A model generated the notes under the pieces. It was given only the letters and a program-made list of their open reading frames with translations. It ran no database searches and was not told where the DNA came from. Positions 27,425-36,853 of a stretch of 64,000 bases of DNA are shown here, in pieces; positions within the stretch are counted from its first letter, which is position 1; every line of letters begins with the position of its first letter. Where the stretch lies: assembly GCA_016710595.1 (NCBI GenBank), contig JADJVM010000008.1:1374250-1438249 (forward strand). Direction: 5' to 3'. The stretch comes from Niastella sp. GTDB taxonomy: Bacteria; Bacteroidota; Bacteroidia; Chitinophagales; Chitinophagaceae. The translations under genes and the position numbers were made by a program.

Positions 27425-28801
27425 TTATTTTTTGAATTGGTCTTTCCACATTTCATTAAATGTCCTTGGGCTAAAATCTAAATCTGCCCGATGACGGCTC
27501 CATTGTTTAAATAATCCGTTCACCACTTTTGATTTCATGTTGCCATTACCCATATTCATCATACGCCTGTTCAGGCTTGCCAAACGCCACATTTTCCAGG
27601 CCATTTTTTCTGACAAGGCTGCCATTCCTTCTTCTACCGATTCTTTCCTGTTTTCTAATAAAAGCTCATGAATATTAATATGCACTGGGCATACCTCAGT
27701 ACAATTACCGCATAAGGACGAGGCATAACTTAAATGCTTATATTCCTTCATGCCTTGCAAATGTGGGGTAATTACACTTCCGATAGGCCCGCTATAAGTA
27801 GCACCATAAGCATGACCGCCTATATTTTTATATACAGGGCAAGCATTTAAACAAGCGCCACAGCGAATACAATATAAGCTCTCCCTTTGTTTTGGATTTT
27901 TTAAAATATTCGTACGGCCATTATCCATTAAGATCACAATCATTTCTTCAGGGCCATCTGTTTCACCCGGTTGCCTTGGGCCACTAATAATACTGCTATA
28001 TACCGTAATTTTCTGGCCTGTACCAAATGTGCTGAGCATGGGCCAAAATAAGGCAAGGTCAGTAAGGGATGTGAGCATTTTTTCTATACCAACCACTACA
28101 ATATGTGTTTTTGGAAATGCACAACTTAATCTTGCATTTCCTTCATTTTCTGTAACAGCTACAGCGCCTATCTCGCTAATAATAAAATTGGCGCCGGTTA
28201 CGCCCACTTCGGCTTGTACATATTTTTCCCTTAAAATATTTCGGGCAACCCCCGTAAGCTCCTGGGGTGTAAGTTTAGGATCGGTCCCCAGTTTATTTGC
28301 AAAAAGACGAGCTACATCTTCTTTGCTTTTATGCATGGCAGGTGTTACAATATGATAAGGAGGTTCATTATCTAATTGTTGTATATATTCTCCCAGGTCA
28401 GTCTCCACACTTTCAATTCCATTTTTCTCCAATGCTTTATTCAGGTGTATTTCTTCGGTAACCATGCTTTTACTCTTCACCAGCATTTTGCAATTTTTTT
28501 CTTTGCATATCTGCAAAATAGCTTCTGTAGCCTGTTCAGCATTTTCGGCCCATAATACTTTCCCGCCTCGGCGGGTAAAGTTTAGTTCAAAATCTTCTAA
28601 TTGTTTATCCAATGTTTCAATAGCACGCCATTTCAAATTTTTTGCACGTTGCCTGGCCAATTCCAGGTTTGCAAATTGTTCTTTTCCTTTTGGCACGGCA
28701 CTATTATAGCGTCCCATATTAAAATTAATGGTTCGCCGATGATCTAAATCGGCCGACTTGATCGTACTCTTTGCTAAAAATATTTCGGATGATTGAGACA
28801 T
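27425..28801 (-). CDS. lutB: Lactate utilisation iron-sulfur protein LutB
   Basis: 458 residues from MSQSSEIFLAKSTI; an ATG 21 codons upstream is possible but less like homologues. The N-terminal LUD domain shows KSMVTEEIHLN and TGANFIISEIGAVAVTENEGNARL. Two 4Fe-4S clusters follow: CIRCGACLNACPVYKNIGG and LCGNCTEVCPVHIN. LutB carries electrons in the LutABC L-lactate oxidation complex. No lutA or lutC is next to it here, so the partners must be elsewhere. Confidence 0.92.
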   Translation of the reverse strand: MSQSSEIFLAKSTIKSADLDHRRTINFNMGRYNSAVPKGKEQFANLELARQRAKNLKWRAIETLDKQLEDFELNFTRRGGKVLWAENAEQATEAILQICKEKNCKMLVKSKSMVTEEIHLNKALEKNGIESVETDLGEYIQQLDNEPPYHIVTPAMHKSKEDVARLFANKLGTDPKLTPQELTGVARNILREKYVQAEVGVTGANFIISEIGAVAVTENEGNARLSCAFPKTHIVVVGIEKMLTSLTDLALFWPMLSTFGTGQKITVYSSIISGPRQPGETDGPEEMIVILMDNGRTNILKNPKQRESLYCIRCGACLNACPVYKNIGGHAYGATYSGPIGSVITPHLQGMKEYKHLSYASSLCGNCTEVCPVHINIHELLLENRKESVEEGMAALSEKMAWKMWRLASLNRRMMNMGNGNMKSKVVNGLFKQWSRHRADLDFSPRTFNEMWKDQFKK

Positions 28802-28843
28802 ATTATTTTTGGTAACCGGCTTTTGTACAATGGGCAGCAACAG

Positions 28844-28858
28844 TGGCGACGCTCCGTT
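28844..28858 (+). repeat. 15-base repeat TGGCGACGCTCCGTT, copy 1
   Basis: An exact copy is at 40997-41011. Both lie in short intergenic gaps and in the same orientation, here between copA and lutB. The repeat is GC-rich against an AT-rich background. Role unknown. Confidence 0.4.
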
Positions 28859-28951
28859 CAACACCCAAATGTACGATCGCCTTTTTTTAAGCTATAAAGA
28901 TAACATATACCCTGCAATGTATGCTCAGTGTAATAATCCTAACATGGAATA

Positions 28952-31075
28952 TCAAATTACTTTTTTTACAAATAGCCTTACTGAGTTTAAACCAAGTACC
29001 ACATCGCTTAATCCCATGGCCAATGCCGAAAATGTAGGACTTAATAAGCCAGCAGATGCAATGGGTATTGCTACAATATTATATGCAAATGCCCAAAACA
29101 GGTTTTCTTTAATAGTAATATAAGTATGTTTACCCAGGCCTAAGCTTTCCGGCAATTTTTTAAGCCCATTGTTTAGTAAGATCACATCTGCGCTTTGCAT
29201 GGCAATATGAGAAGCACCACTCAATGAAATACCCAGCGTTGCTTTTGCAAGGGCCGGCGCATCATTTATACCATCGCCCACCATCGCTGTGGGCATTAAG
29301 GTATTGAGTGCTGCAATTTTTGCTAATTTTTGTTCTGGTGTTTGTTCGGCAATTACTTCGTCAATACCCAACACAGCAGCTACTTGTTTACATTTTTCAA
29401 GCCGGTCCCCACTCAATAAAATGGTTTTTATTTTTTTTGTATGAAGCCAATCAATTACTTGTTTTGCTTCTTCCCGAATGCTATCTTCTACATTTACCCA
29501 ACCGATGGATTTTTTATTTTTGAGCAGGTAAATAGTATGTGGCACTTCAGGTTTTTCTGCCAATAATTTATAAGAGCCCGCTTCGTAAATATTTCCTTCT
29601 GCATCTTCGGCCCGTACACCCAGGCCTTTTATTTCTTCTACTTTTGCCCATCGTATTTCTCCATTTCCTTTAAAAGCATCTACAATAGATTTTGCCAATG
29701 GATGATTTGAATATTTTTCTAATGAATACATTATTTTTTTAAACTCAGTTTCATCCCCTTCACTATGCATTTCAGAAATATGAAAGTCGCCGGTGGTGAG
29801 TGTACCGGTCTTATCAAAAACAACTTGTTTTATATCTTTAAAAGTTTCTAATGCTGAGGCATTCCGGTATAAAATTCCTTTTTTAGCTCCCCTTCCCAGC
29901 CCCACTGCAATAGCAGCAGGTGTAGCCAACCCCATGGCACAAGGGCACGAGATCACCAATACTGCAATACTACGCATGAGTGCTGTACCTGCTGTTTTAT
30001 CAAAAAAACTAAAGTTTACAAAAAATGTAATGATTGCCAGCCCCACTACTACAGGAACAAAAATAGCGCTGATCTTATCTGCCATTTTTTGCATGGGTGG
30101 TTTTTCAGCTTGTGCATGGCGCACCATTTGTAATATGCCACTCAGCACGGTGTCTTTACCGGCGGCCGTAACCTGTGCTTTTACCAAACCCTCTACTATC
30201 AGGCTACCCCCAATGAGGCTATCTTTTTTTTGTTTGTACACCGGCATAGATTCGCCGGTAATAATGGCTTCATTTACCTGGCATTCTCCCCATAAAATTT
30301 TACAATCTGCAGGTACTTGTTCCCCGTTTTTTATTAAAAGCAGATCGCCGGTTTTTAAAAATACATTCTCTATGGGAAATATTTGCTCCTTGTGTTCATC
30401 ATCAAAAGCAATCATATTCGCCATCACCTTTTGTGATTTTGCCAATTCATTTACTGATCGCTGAGTTGACTTAATAGAAGATTCTTCTAAAAAATTACCA
30501 AAAAATACCAGGGTTATAATGGAAGCGGTGGTTTCAAAAAATAAATAATCATATCCCAGGTGAAGCACCGCCCCTGTTAAGCTATACACAAAGGAGGCCA
30601 ATGCACCCAATGCAATCAACACATCCATATTGGGGACACCGGATTGTAAACTACTGATAGCACTCCGACCAAAATGCCATATTCCCACTATAAAAACGGG
30701 TAAGCACAAAGCCAATTGCAGCCAGGGGTTCATAAGCCAGTGCATCGGCATCCAGCTATGAAGCATGTGCAACATTAATACAGCGGTAAAAGGCAGACAA
30801 AAGAAAAATCTTTTTTTATTGCTATTTAAAAAACCGGATACTGTAGCATGTGTATGATCGTGTTGATCTGTTTCTTCGGCAACCTGGTACCCCAATTTCT
30901 TTATTCCTTGTTTTATTACGTCTTTATCATACACATCAGAATGTGTGAAGCTAACAGCTCCACTTATAGGATCTACTTTCACCTCTTGCAACCCTTGTTT
31001 TTGCAGGTATTTTGTAACACTCAATGCACAATTGCTACACGTCATACCCTCTACCAATAAATCTTCTCTTTGCAT
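28952..31075 (-). CDS. copA: Copper-type P1B ATPase
   Basis: 707 residues. One N-terminal heavy-metal domain with M11-T-C13-S-N-C16. Then the P-type core: the membrane motif SCPCAMGLATPAA (CPC), phosphorylation site DKTGTLTTG, the SNHPLAKSI nucleotide-binding HP motif, and GDGINDAPALAKA. The CPC with this context indicates export of Cu(I) or Ag(I) from the cytoplasm. No copper chaperone or CueR-like regulator is adjacent. The gene reads into lutB after 150 bases. Confidence 0.92.
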   Translation of the reverse strand: MQREDLLVEGMTCSNCALSVTKYLQKQGLQEVKVDPISGAVSFTHSDVYDKDVIKQGIKKLGYQVAEETDQHDHTHATVSGFLNSNKKRFFFCLPFTAVLMLHMLHSWMPMHWLMNPWLQLALCLPVFIVGIWHFGRSAISSLQSGVPNMDVLIALGALASFVYSLTGAVLHLGYDYLFFETTASIITLVFFGNFLEESSIKSTQRSVNELAKSQKVMANMIAFDDEHKEQIFPIENVFLKTGDLLLIKNGEQVPADCKILWGECQVNEAIITGESMPVYKQKKDSLIGGSLIVEGLVKAQVTAAGKDTVLSGILQMVRHAQAEKPPMQKMADKISAIFVPVVVGLAIITFFVNFSFFDKTAGTALMRSIAVLVISCPCAMGLATPAAIAVGLGRGAKKGILYRNASALETFKDIKQVVFDKTGTLTTGDFHISEMHSEGDETEFKKIMYSLEKYSNHPLAKSIVDAFKGNGEIRWAKVEEIKGLGVRAEDAEGNIYEAGSYKLLAEKPEVPHTIYLLKNKKSIGWVNVEDSIREEAKQVIDWLHTKKIKTILLSGDRLEKCKQVAAVLGIDEVIAEQTPEQKLAKIAALNTLMPTAMVGDGINDAPALAKATLGISLSGASHIAMQSADVILLNNGLKKLPESLGLGKHTYITIKENLFWAFAYNIVAIPIASAGLLSPTFSALAMGLSDVVLGLNSVRLFVKKVI

Positions 31076-31079
31076 AATA

Positions 31080-31108
31080 CAAATTTACCGTGGGTAACTT
31101 ATAAACAA
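31080..31108 (-). promoter_or_regulatory. Putative copA promoter
   Basis: On the minus strand TTG (31108-31106) and TAAATTTG (31087-31080) are separated by 18 bases, matching the phylum's -33/-7 consensus. The predicted transcription start would lie only a few bases from the ATG at 31075, so the message may be nearly leaderless. Confidence 0.4.
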
Positions 31109-31137
31109 TTCCTAATTATGAAATTTATCTTTGCATC

Positions 31138-31551
31138 ATGGATGTAATTTTTTCATTGGCCGAGATCAACGATGTTGCAAAATTATTATTAGAAAAAATT
31201 AATAAAAAGACGGTATTATGCTTGTATGGAGAAATGGGTACAGGAAAAACTACTTTGGTAAAAGCCATTGCTGCGGCACTTGCAGTAAAAGACACAGTGA
31301 GTAGCCCTACATTTTCTATTATAAATGAATATATGCTGGCTGATGGGGAAAGTATGTACCATTTAGATTTATATCGTATTAAAAATGAAGAAGAAGCTAT
31401 AGCCGCAGGCGTGGAGCATTGTTTATATTCGGGCCGGTTTTGTATTGTGGAATGGCCCCAACATGCCCATCAATTGTTGCCTGAAAATGCGGTTATATGC
31501 GCTTTAACTTTACTTCCCAATAACCATAGAAAGCTGGAAATAAATTTGTAA
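31138..31551 (+). CDS. tsaE: tRNA t6A synthesis ATPase TsaE
   Basis: 137 residues, the expected size. Walker A is G31-EMGTGKTT39. Then TVSSPTFSIINEYM and the YHLDLYRI block, and a Walker-B-like VEWPQ. TsaE drives the TsaBD complex that makes the N6-threonylcarbamoyl modification of ANN-decoding tRNAs. It is divergent from copA across 62 bases and followed after 26 bases by ald. Confidence 0.95.
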   Translation: MDVIFSLAEINDVAKLLLEKINKKTVLCLYGEMGTGKTTLVKAIAAALAVKDTVSSPTFSIINEYMLADGESMYHLDLYRIKNEEEAIAAGVEHCLYSGRFCIVEWPQHAHQLLPENAVICALTLLPNNHRKLEINL

Positions 31552-31577
31552 TTTGTATCTTATTCCATTTACAAATC

Positions 31578-32792
31578 ATGGCAACATCAAAACCTTTTGT
31601 ATCCCCCTCTTTAGCATATGAAACGCTGGAAGAAACACTTGACGTAAAACCAAAAACAGAAAAATTATTTATTGGGATCCCCCGGGAAGATTCATTTAAT
31701 GAGAATCGTGTAGCCCTTACACCGGAAGCAGTAGGGGTTATCATTGCCAATGGACACGATGTGCAAATGGAAACTAAAGCCGGTGAAGGCGCCAATTATA
31801 GCGATAAAGATTACAGTGACGCAGGGGCTAAAATCGTTTTTACAAAGAAAGATGTTTATGAAAGCGATATCCTGGTAAAGAGTGCCCCCGTAAGTGAAGA
31901 AGAATGTGAATTTTTAAGGCTCAACCAATCCATTATATCCCCAATTCACCTTTCGGTAATGAAGAAAAATATTATCGAAAAAATGATGCAAAAAAGGATA
32001 ACGGCACTCAGTTTTGAAAATTTAAAAGATGGCAGTGGCCACAACCCGATTGTTCGTAGTATGAGTGAAATTGCGGGGAGCGCCATCATTTTAATTGCAG
32101 GCCAATACCTGAGTAATGCCAATAACGGTAAGGGCGTTTTAGTAGGAGGTATAAGTGGGATACCGCCCACGAAAGTAATTATTATTGGTGCCGGCATTGT
32201 AGGTGAATATGCAGCCCGGACGGCCTTGGCCATGGGTGCCAGCGTAAAAGTTTTTGATAATAGTATTTATCGCTTAAAACGAATGCAAAATAATATAGGC
32301 GTCCGTATGTGGACCTCTGTTTTAGAGCCTAAAATTTTAGCAAAACAACTAAAGAGTTGCGATGTGGCCGTAGGCGCATTGGGAGGAAGTGGTGGCCGTA
32401 CACCCATTGTAGTTACAGAAGAAATGGTGAGCAACATGCGGCCAGGCAGTGTAATTTTAGATGTGAGTATTGATCATGGCGGATGCTTTGAAACAAGCAT
32501 GGTGACTACGCATAAAAAGCCTGTATTTAAAAAATACGATGTAATTCATTATTGTGTACCCAACATACCCAGTGGCTTTGCCCGTACTGCTTCCCAGGCT
32601 ATCAGCAATGTACTGATGCCCTTATTATTAGAAGTGGCAGAAGATGGAGGGATTGATAATGTGGTTTGGCATAAGCTCAATATCAGGAGTGGGATATATT
32701 TATTTAAAGGAGCGTTGACAAATTTTCATCTCAGCGAAAAATTCGATTTAAAATACACCGATTTAAACCTGCTTATCGCCAGCAGGCGTTAG
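31578..32792 (+). CDS. ald: Alanine dehydrogenase
   Basis: 404 residues. It matches the alanine dehydrogenase / pyridine nucleotide transhydrogenase family: IGIPREDSFNENRVALTPEAV at the start, a central Rossmann motif VIIIGAGIVGEYAARTALAMGASVKVFD and IDHGGCFETS near the active site. The protein has an N-terminal extension of about 30 residues before the first beta strand. It interconverts L-alanine and pyruvate with NAD and ammonia. The length fits alanine dehydrogenase better than the transhydrogenase alpha subunit. Its stop abuts the convergent ABC ATPase gene without a gap. Confidence 0.85.
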   Translation: MATSKPFVSPSLAYETLEETLDVKPKTEKLFIGIPREDSFNENRVALTPEAVGVIIANGHDVQMETKAGEGANYSDKDYSDAGAKIVFTKKDVYESDILVKSAPVSEEECEFLRLNQSIISPIHLSVMKKNIIEKMMQKRITALSFENLKDGSGHNPIVRSMSEIAGSAIILIAGQYLSNANNGKGVLVGGISGIPPTKVIIIGAGIVGEYAARTALAMGASVKVFDNSIYRLKRMQNNIGVRMWTSVLEPKILAKQLKSCDVAVGALGGSGGRTPIVVTEEMVSNMRPGSVILDVSIDHGGCFETSMVTTHKKPVFKKYDVIHYCVPNIPSGFARTASQAISNVLMPLLLEVAEDGGIDNVVWHKLNIRSGIYLFKGALTNFHLSEKFDLKYTDLNLLIASRR

Positions 32793-33401
32793 TTATTTGT
32801 AATCCAAAATAGAAATTTGCTCATCGCAAAAATGATATTCCTGTTTGTCGTTACTGGCAATAATGACCAGCCTGTTATGGGTATGATATTCTATTAAGCG
32901 GGCATATAATTGTACGCCTTCTATATCCAGATTGGTGGTAGGTTCATCTAAAAATAAAGCGGGGGTATCACTAAAAAAAGCCTGGCCTATTTTTAATCGC
33001 TGCTTCATGCCGCTACTGAAATAACGAATTTGTTTATTGGCTGCTTTTTGTAATTGCACCGTTTCTAAAAGCTCAGGGATGCTACAGGTAAGGGTTTTAA
33101 AAGAAAGGTGGAAAGATAAAAACTCAGTAGCAGTCATTTCTTCAATAAGCTCAAGATAAGGCGCTGCCATCGTTACAAAAGAATAAGGTTCTTCTATTTT
33201 ATTGTTTGATTCATCGCTGTATTGTAATGTTCCTTCAGAATGTAATAAAGACCCCATCAATACCTGGAGTAAAGTAGATTTACCTGAACCATTTGACCCG
33301 GTAAGTGCATATTTTTTACCCGGCAAAAATTCATAACTTAGGTCACGGAATATCCACTCCCTGTTAAACCTTTTTCCTACCTGTTGTACACTAATTTGCA
33401 T
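32793..33401 (-). CDS. ABC transporter ATP-binding protein
   Basis: 202 residues, a single nucleotide-binding domain. Walker A GSNGSGKST, signature FSSGMKQRLK, Walker B PALFLDEPTTNLD. There is no membrane subunit next to it. It follows lpxA at 32 bases on the same strand. The short LSxGM-type domain resembles CcmA-like exporters' ATPases, but no partner supports that. Confidence 0.88.
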   Translation of the reverse strand: MQISVQQVGKRFNREWIFRDLSYEFLPGKKYALTGSNGSGKSTLLQVLMGSLLHSEGTLQYSDESNNKIEEPYSFVTMAAPYLELIEEMTATEFLSFHLSFKTLTCSIPELLETVQLQKAANKQIRYFSSGMKQRLKIGQAFFSDTPALFLDEPTTNLDIEGVQLYARLIEYHTHNRLVIIASNDKQEYHFCDEQISILDYK

Positions 33402-33433
33402 AATGCATTAAATAAAGGAATCAATCGTAAAAA

Positions 33434-34231
33434 CTATTCTTCCTCATTATTGGTTTTGCTGAATTTTTTGATGATGCCACGGCCACTTTCCTGTATGAAA
33501 GTAACAATCTCATCTCTTTCGTCTGTAGCGGGCAGTTCTTCTTCAATATAATGTAATGCCTGTGTGGTATTTAAATTTCGGTTATAAATGATGCGGTAAA
33601 TATCAAGGATTTGATTGATACGGTTTAGTGAAAATCCTCGCCGCTTAAGGCCCACTGAATTTACTCCCGCATAACTTAATGGTGTGCGTCCTGCTTTTAT
33701 GTAAGGCGGCACATCTTTACTCACCAATGAACCTCCGCTTACAAATGCATGTTGGCCAATTTTTACAAATTGGTGTACTGCACACATACCTGCAAGTATG
33801 GCAAAATCGCCCAACTCCACATGCCCGGCAATTTGTGTATTATTGCTTAAAATACAATTGGCGCCAATCTGGCAATCATGGGCAATATGGCTATATGCCA
33901 TAATAAGGCAGTTATCTCCCACTTTTGTTGTCCAGCGGTCTTTGCTTCCCCGGTTGATGGTTACAAATTCCCTGATAGTAGTATTATCTCCAATTTCTAC
34001 CGTAGTGGCTTCGCCTTCAAACTTTAGATCTTGTGGTATGGCAGAAATTACAGCACCGGGAAAGATCCGGCAATTTTTTCCAATACGGGCGCCTTCCATA
34101 ATAGTAACATTGCTACCTACCCAGGTACCTTCTCCAATTTCTACATTGGGATGAATTACCGAAAAGGGATCAATCTTTACGTTGGTAGCCAACTTGGCAT
34201 TGGGATGGATGTACGTGTGGGGATGAATCAT
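33434..34231 (-). CDS. lpxA: UDP-N-acetylglucosamine O-acyltransferase LpxA
   Basis: 265 residues from MIHPHTYIHPNAKLA. A start 16 codons upstream is open but adds a poorly conserved tail. The left-handed beta-helix shows hexapeptide repeats, with the catalytic His in YSHIAHDCQIG and the C-terminal helical part from SLNRINQILDIYRIIYN. It adds the first 3-hydroxyacyl chain in lipid A synthesis. It follows the lpxC/fabZ fusion at about 60 bases and belongs to the same block. Confidence 0.96.
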   Translation of the reverse strand: MIHPHTYIHPNAKLATNVKIDPFSVIHPNVEIGEGTWVGSNVTIMEGARIGKNCRIFPGAVISAIPQDLKFEGEATTVEIGDNTTIREFVTINRGSKDRWTTKVGDNCLIMAYSHIAHDCQIGANCILSNNTQIAGHVELGDFAILAGMCAVHQFVKIGQHAFVSGGSLVSKDVPPYIKAGRTPLSYAGVNSVGLKRRGFSLNRINQILDIYRIIYNRNLNTTQALHYIEEELPATDERDEIVTFIQESGRGIIKKFSKTNNEEE

Positions 34232-34292
34232 TTGTTCGCTTCTCCTACCAGGAGAAATATTTAAAGTTTCGTTTAGCAATATTACTAAAGTC

Positions 34293-35699
34293 TTAATTTC
34301 TTTTTACAAGTTGTGCGGTAAACTCGCCTTCTGTACAGAGTTTATTGCCTACATATACGCTGCCCCGCATTACACAAATCCCCCTTCGTATCGGTTCTAT
34401 TAATTCCATTTTTAAAATCATGGTATCGCCGGGTACCACTTTTTGCTTAAACTTACAATTATCTACTTTTAAAAAATAAGTATCATAATCTCCTTCCGGC
34501 ATGCTATTGATACAAAGTATGCCACCGGTTTGTGCCAGCGCCTCTACCTGCAAAACACCCGGCATTACAGGGTTACCGGGAAAATGGCCCTGGAAAAAAT
34601 ATTCATTGAAAGTTACATTTTTTATACCCACAATTTTTTTATCTGAGAGTTCAATCACTTTATCTACTAATAAAAAGGGGTACCGATGAGGTAGTGTCTT
34701 TTCTATTTGTTCAGTATTATAAATTGGGAGTTGGTTAGGATCATATACAGGTACATCTTTAGTATGCTTATTTTTCTTGATGTACTTTTTTATTTGCCTG
34801 GCAAACTCCACATTGCTGCTATGGCCGGGCCTGTTAGCAATGATATGGGCTTTAATAGGGTACCCGATGAGTGCCAGGTCGCCTACTACATCTAATAATT
34901 TATGCCGGGCCGCCTCATTGGCAAATCTAAGTTCCAGGTTATTTAAATATCCCTCTGTTTTTACTTCTACTTTATCTCTTCCAAAAGCTTTTGCCAGCCT
35001 TTTCATTTCAATGGCTGTAACCGGTTTATCAACTACTACAATGGCGTTATTGATATCGCCTCCCTTTATCAGGTTATTATCCAGCAATGCCTCAAGTTCA
35101 TGCAAAAAGCAAAATGTACGGCAGGGTGCAATTTCATTTTGAAATTCTTTAATAGATTTTAAGCTGGCATGTTGTGTGCCTAAAACGGGGCTATTAAAAT
35201 CAATAAGGGTAGTAATATGATAACTGGTGGCAGGCAGGGCCGTCATTTCTACTCTTTTCTTATCATCATAAAAAGAGATATTGGTATCCAGGCTATACCA
35301 TATTTTAGTAGCATCTTGTTCTACAACGCCTGCTTTATCAATTCTATCTACAAAATCTTTACTACTCCCATCTTTAATCGGCATTTCAGGCCCATTTACT
35401 TCAATGAGGCAGTTATCTACCCCCATGCCTACCAATGCGGCTAATACATGCTCAACCGTACTAATTTTTACGCCATCCTGTTCTAATGTAGTTCCCCTTG
35501 CAGTATCAGTTACCAGGTCGCAATCGGCTTTAATAATAGGTTTATTGGGTAGGTCACTACGTTGAAATTGATATCCAAAGCCCGGGTTTGCCGGGTGTAA
35601 AATCATATCTACATTGATGCCTGTATGTAAACCTGTACCGGAAATATGAATGGGTTCGGCTATTGTATGTTGCTTATCCGCATTAAAATTCTTATCCAT
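34293..35699 (-). CDS. lpxC/fabZ: Fused LpxC deacetylase / FabZ dehydratase
   Basis: 468 residues, two enzymes in one chain, a fusion typical of Bacteroidota. LpxC (about 1-310): zinc site beginning TVEHVLAALVGMGVDNC, HASLKSIKEFQNEIAPCRTF, and KLLDVVGDLALIG. FabZ (about 325-468): LPHRYPFLLVDKV and the active site GHFPGNPVMPGVLQVEALAQ. The first half removes acetate from acylated UDP-GlcNAc; the second dehydrates 3-hydroxyacyl-ACP, drawing on the same acyl pool. Confidence 0.97.
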   Translation of the reverse strand: MDKNFNADKQHTIAEPIHISGTGLHTGINVDMILHPANPGFGYQFQRSDLPNKPIIKADCDLVTDTARGTTLEQDGVKISTVEHVLAALVGMGVDNCLIEVNGPEMPIKDGSSKDFVDRIDKAGVVEQDATKIWYSLDTNISFYDDKKRVEMTALPATSYHITTLIDFNSPVLGTQHASLKSIKEFQNEIAPCRTFCFLHELEALLDNNLIKGGDINNAIVVVDKPVTAIEMKRLAKAFGRDKVEVKTEGYLNNLELRFANEAARHKLLDVVGDLALIGYPIKAHIIANRPGHSSNVEFARQIKKYIKKNKHTKDVPVYDPNQLPIYNTEQIEKTLPHRYPFLLVDKVIELSDKKIVGIKNVTFNEYFFQGHFPGNPVMPGVLQVEALAQTGGILCINSMPEGDYDTYFLKVDNCKFKQKVVPGDTMILKMELIEPIRRGICVMRGSVYVGNKLCTEGEFTAQLVKRN

Positions 35700-35785
35700 A
35701 CTTATTTTAAACTTTGCGCAAAGATATTTAATTTCTGTTGCTGTTCAAGTAGGTAAAAGGGTAGAATAATGGCAGCGGTTATTCC

Positions 35786-36835
35786 TTACAGCTTATTTTG
35801 AGTAGTAAGGTTTTTAATAAATACTTCCAGTTCTTTCAGTCTTTTTTCAATTTCAGGAAGATTGCGGCTCACGGCCTGGCTTCTTAAGGCAGAAGTATAA
35901 TCATAAGCGGGTGATCCCGTTACTGCACTATTGGGCTCTTTGATTGATTTACTCACACCGCTTTGTGCATTAATTTTAGAACCATCGGCAATTTGTATGT
36001 GGCCTACAATACCTACCTGTCCTCCTATCATTACATTTTTACCAATTTTTGTACTGCCACTTATTCCTGTTTGAGCAGCTATTACACTATTGGCGCCAAT
36101 TTCTACATTATGGGCAATTTGAATCAGGTTATCAAGTTTTGCACCGGTTCTTATTATTGTACTACCAATAGTAGCCCGGTCAATGGTTGTGTTGGCACCA
36201 ATTTCTACTCCATCTTCTATTAGAACATTTCCAATTTGAGGTACTTTTTTTAAAGAACCATCTGTTTGCGGGGCATAACCAAAACCATCACTACCTATTA
36301 CAGTTCCGGCATGTATGGATACATTTTCCCCGATAATGGTACCATGATATATTTTTACACCGGCATGTATAATCGTGTTTTCTCCAATAGTTACATTTTT
36401 ACCAATATAAGAATTCGGGAAAATTTTTACATTATCTGCTACAATTACATTTTCTCCCAGGTACACAAATGCGCCCAGGTAAATATGCTCGCCTAATTTT
36501 GCGGTAGGATGAATAAATACCGGATCTTCTACACCACTAAGTTGTTGCTTTTGTATTTGCTGATACTTATCCAGTAAAAGTGCAAAAGAACTATATGGAT
36601 CTGTTACCCGTATGATCGTTGCAGCTATCGGTTCTTTTAATTGCAGGTTATTATTGATGATAACAATGGATGCTTGCGTTTGATATAAATATTCTTCATA
36701 CTTGGGATTGGCTAAAAAAGCCAACTGCCCGCTTCGGGCCTCTTCTATTTTTCCAAAAGCGCCTACCGATATTTCACCGGGGCCCTCTAATGTGCCGCCG
36801 ATCATTTGTGCTATTTGTGTTGCGCTAAACTCCAT
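35786..36835 (-). CDS. lpxD: UDP-3-O-acylglucosamine N-acyltransferase LpxD
   Basis: 349 residues. N-terminal uridine-binding domain (FSATQIAQMIGGTLEG, AFLANPKYEEYLYQT), a long hexapeptide beta-helix with the catalytic His in LDNLIQIAHNVEIG, and a C-terminal helix (LPEIEKRLKELEVFIKNL). It adds the second hydroxyacyl chain in lipid A synthesis. It lies between the HD hydrolase and lpxC/fabZ on the same strand. Confidence 0.97.
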   Translation of the reverse strand: MEFSATQIAQMIGGTLEGPGEISVGAFGKIEEARSGQLAFLANPKYEEYLYQTQASIVIINNNLQLKEPIAATIIRVTDPYSSFALLLDKYQQIQKQQLSGVEDPVFIHPTAKLGEHIYLGAFVYLGENVIVADNVKIFPNSYIGKNVTIGENTIIHAGVKIYHGTIIGENVSIHAGTVIGSDGFGYAPQTDGSLKKVPQIGNVLIEDGVEIGANTTIDRATIGSTIIRTGAKLDNLIQIAHNVEIGANSVIAAQTGISGSTKIGKNVMIGGQVGIVGHIQIADGSKINAQSGVSKSIKEPNSAVTGSPAYDYTSALRSQAVSRNLPEIEKRLKELEVFIKNLTTQNKL

Positions 36836-36853
36836 AAATTATATCCCTTAAAG

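Noticed and set aside
28809..29123. Plus-strand frame spanning the copA 3' end
   Set aside because: Antisense to the conserved C-terminus of copA; composition is not protein-like.
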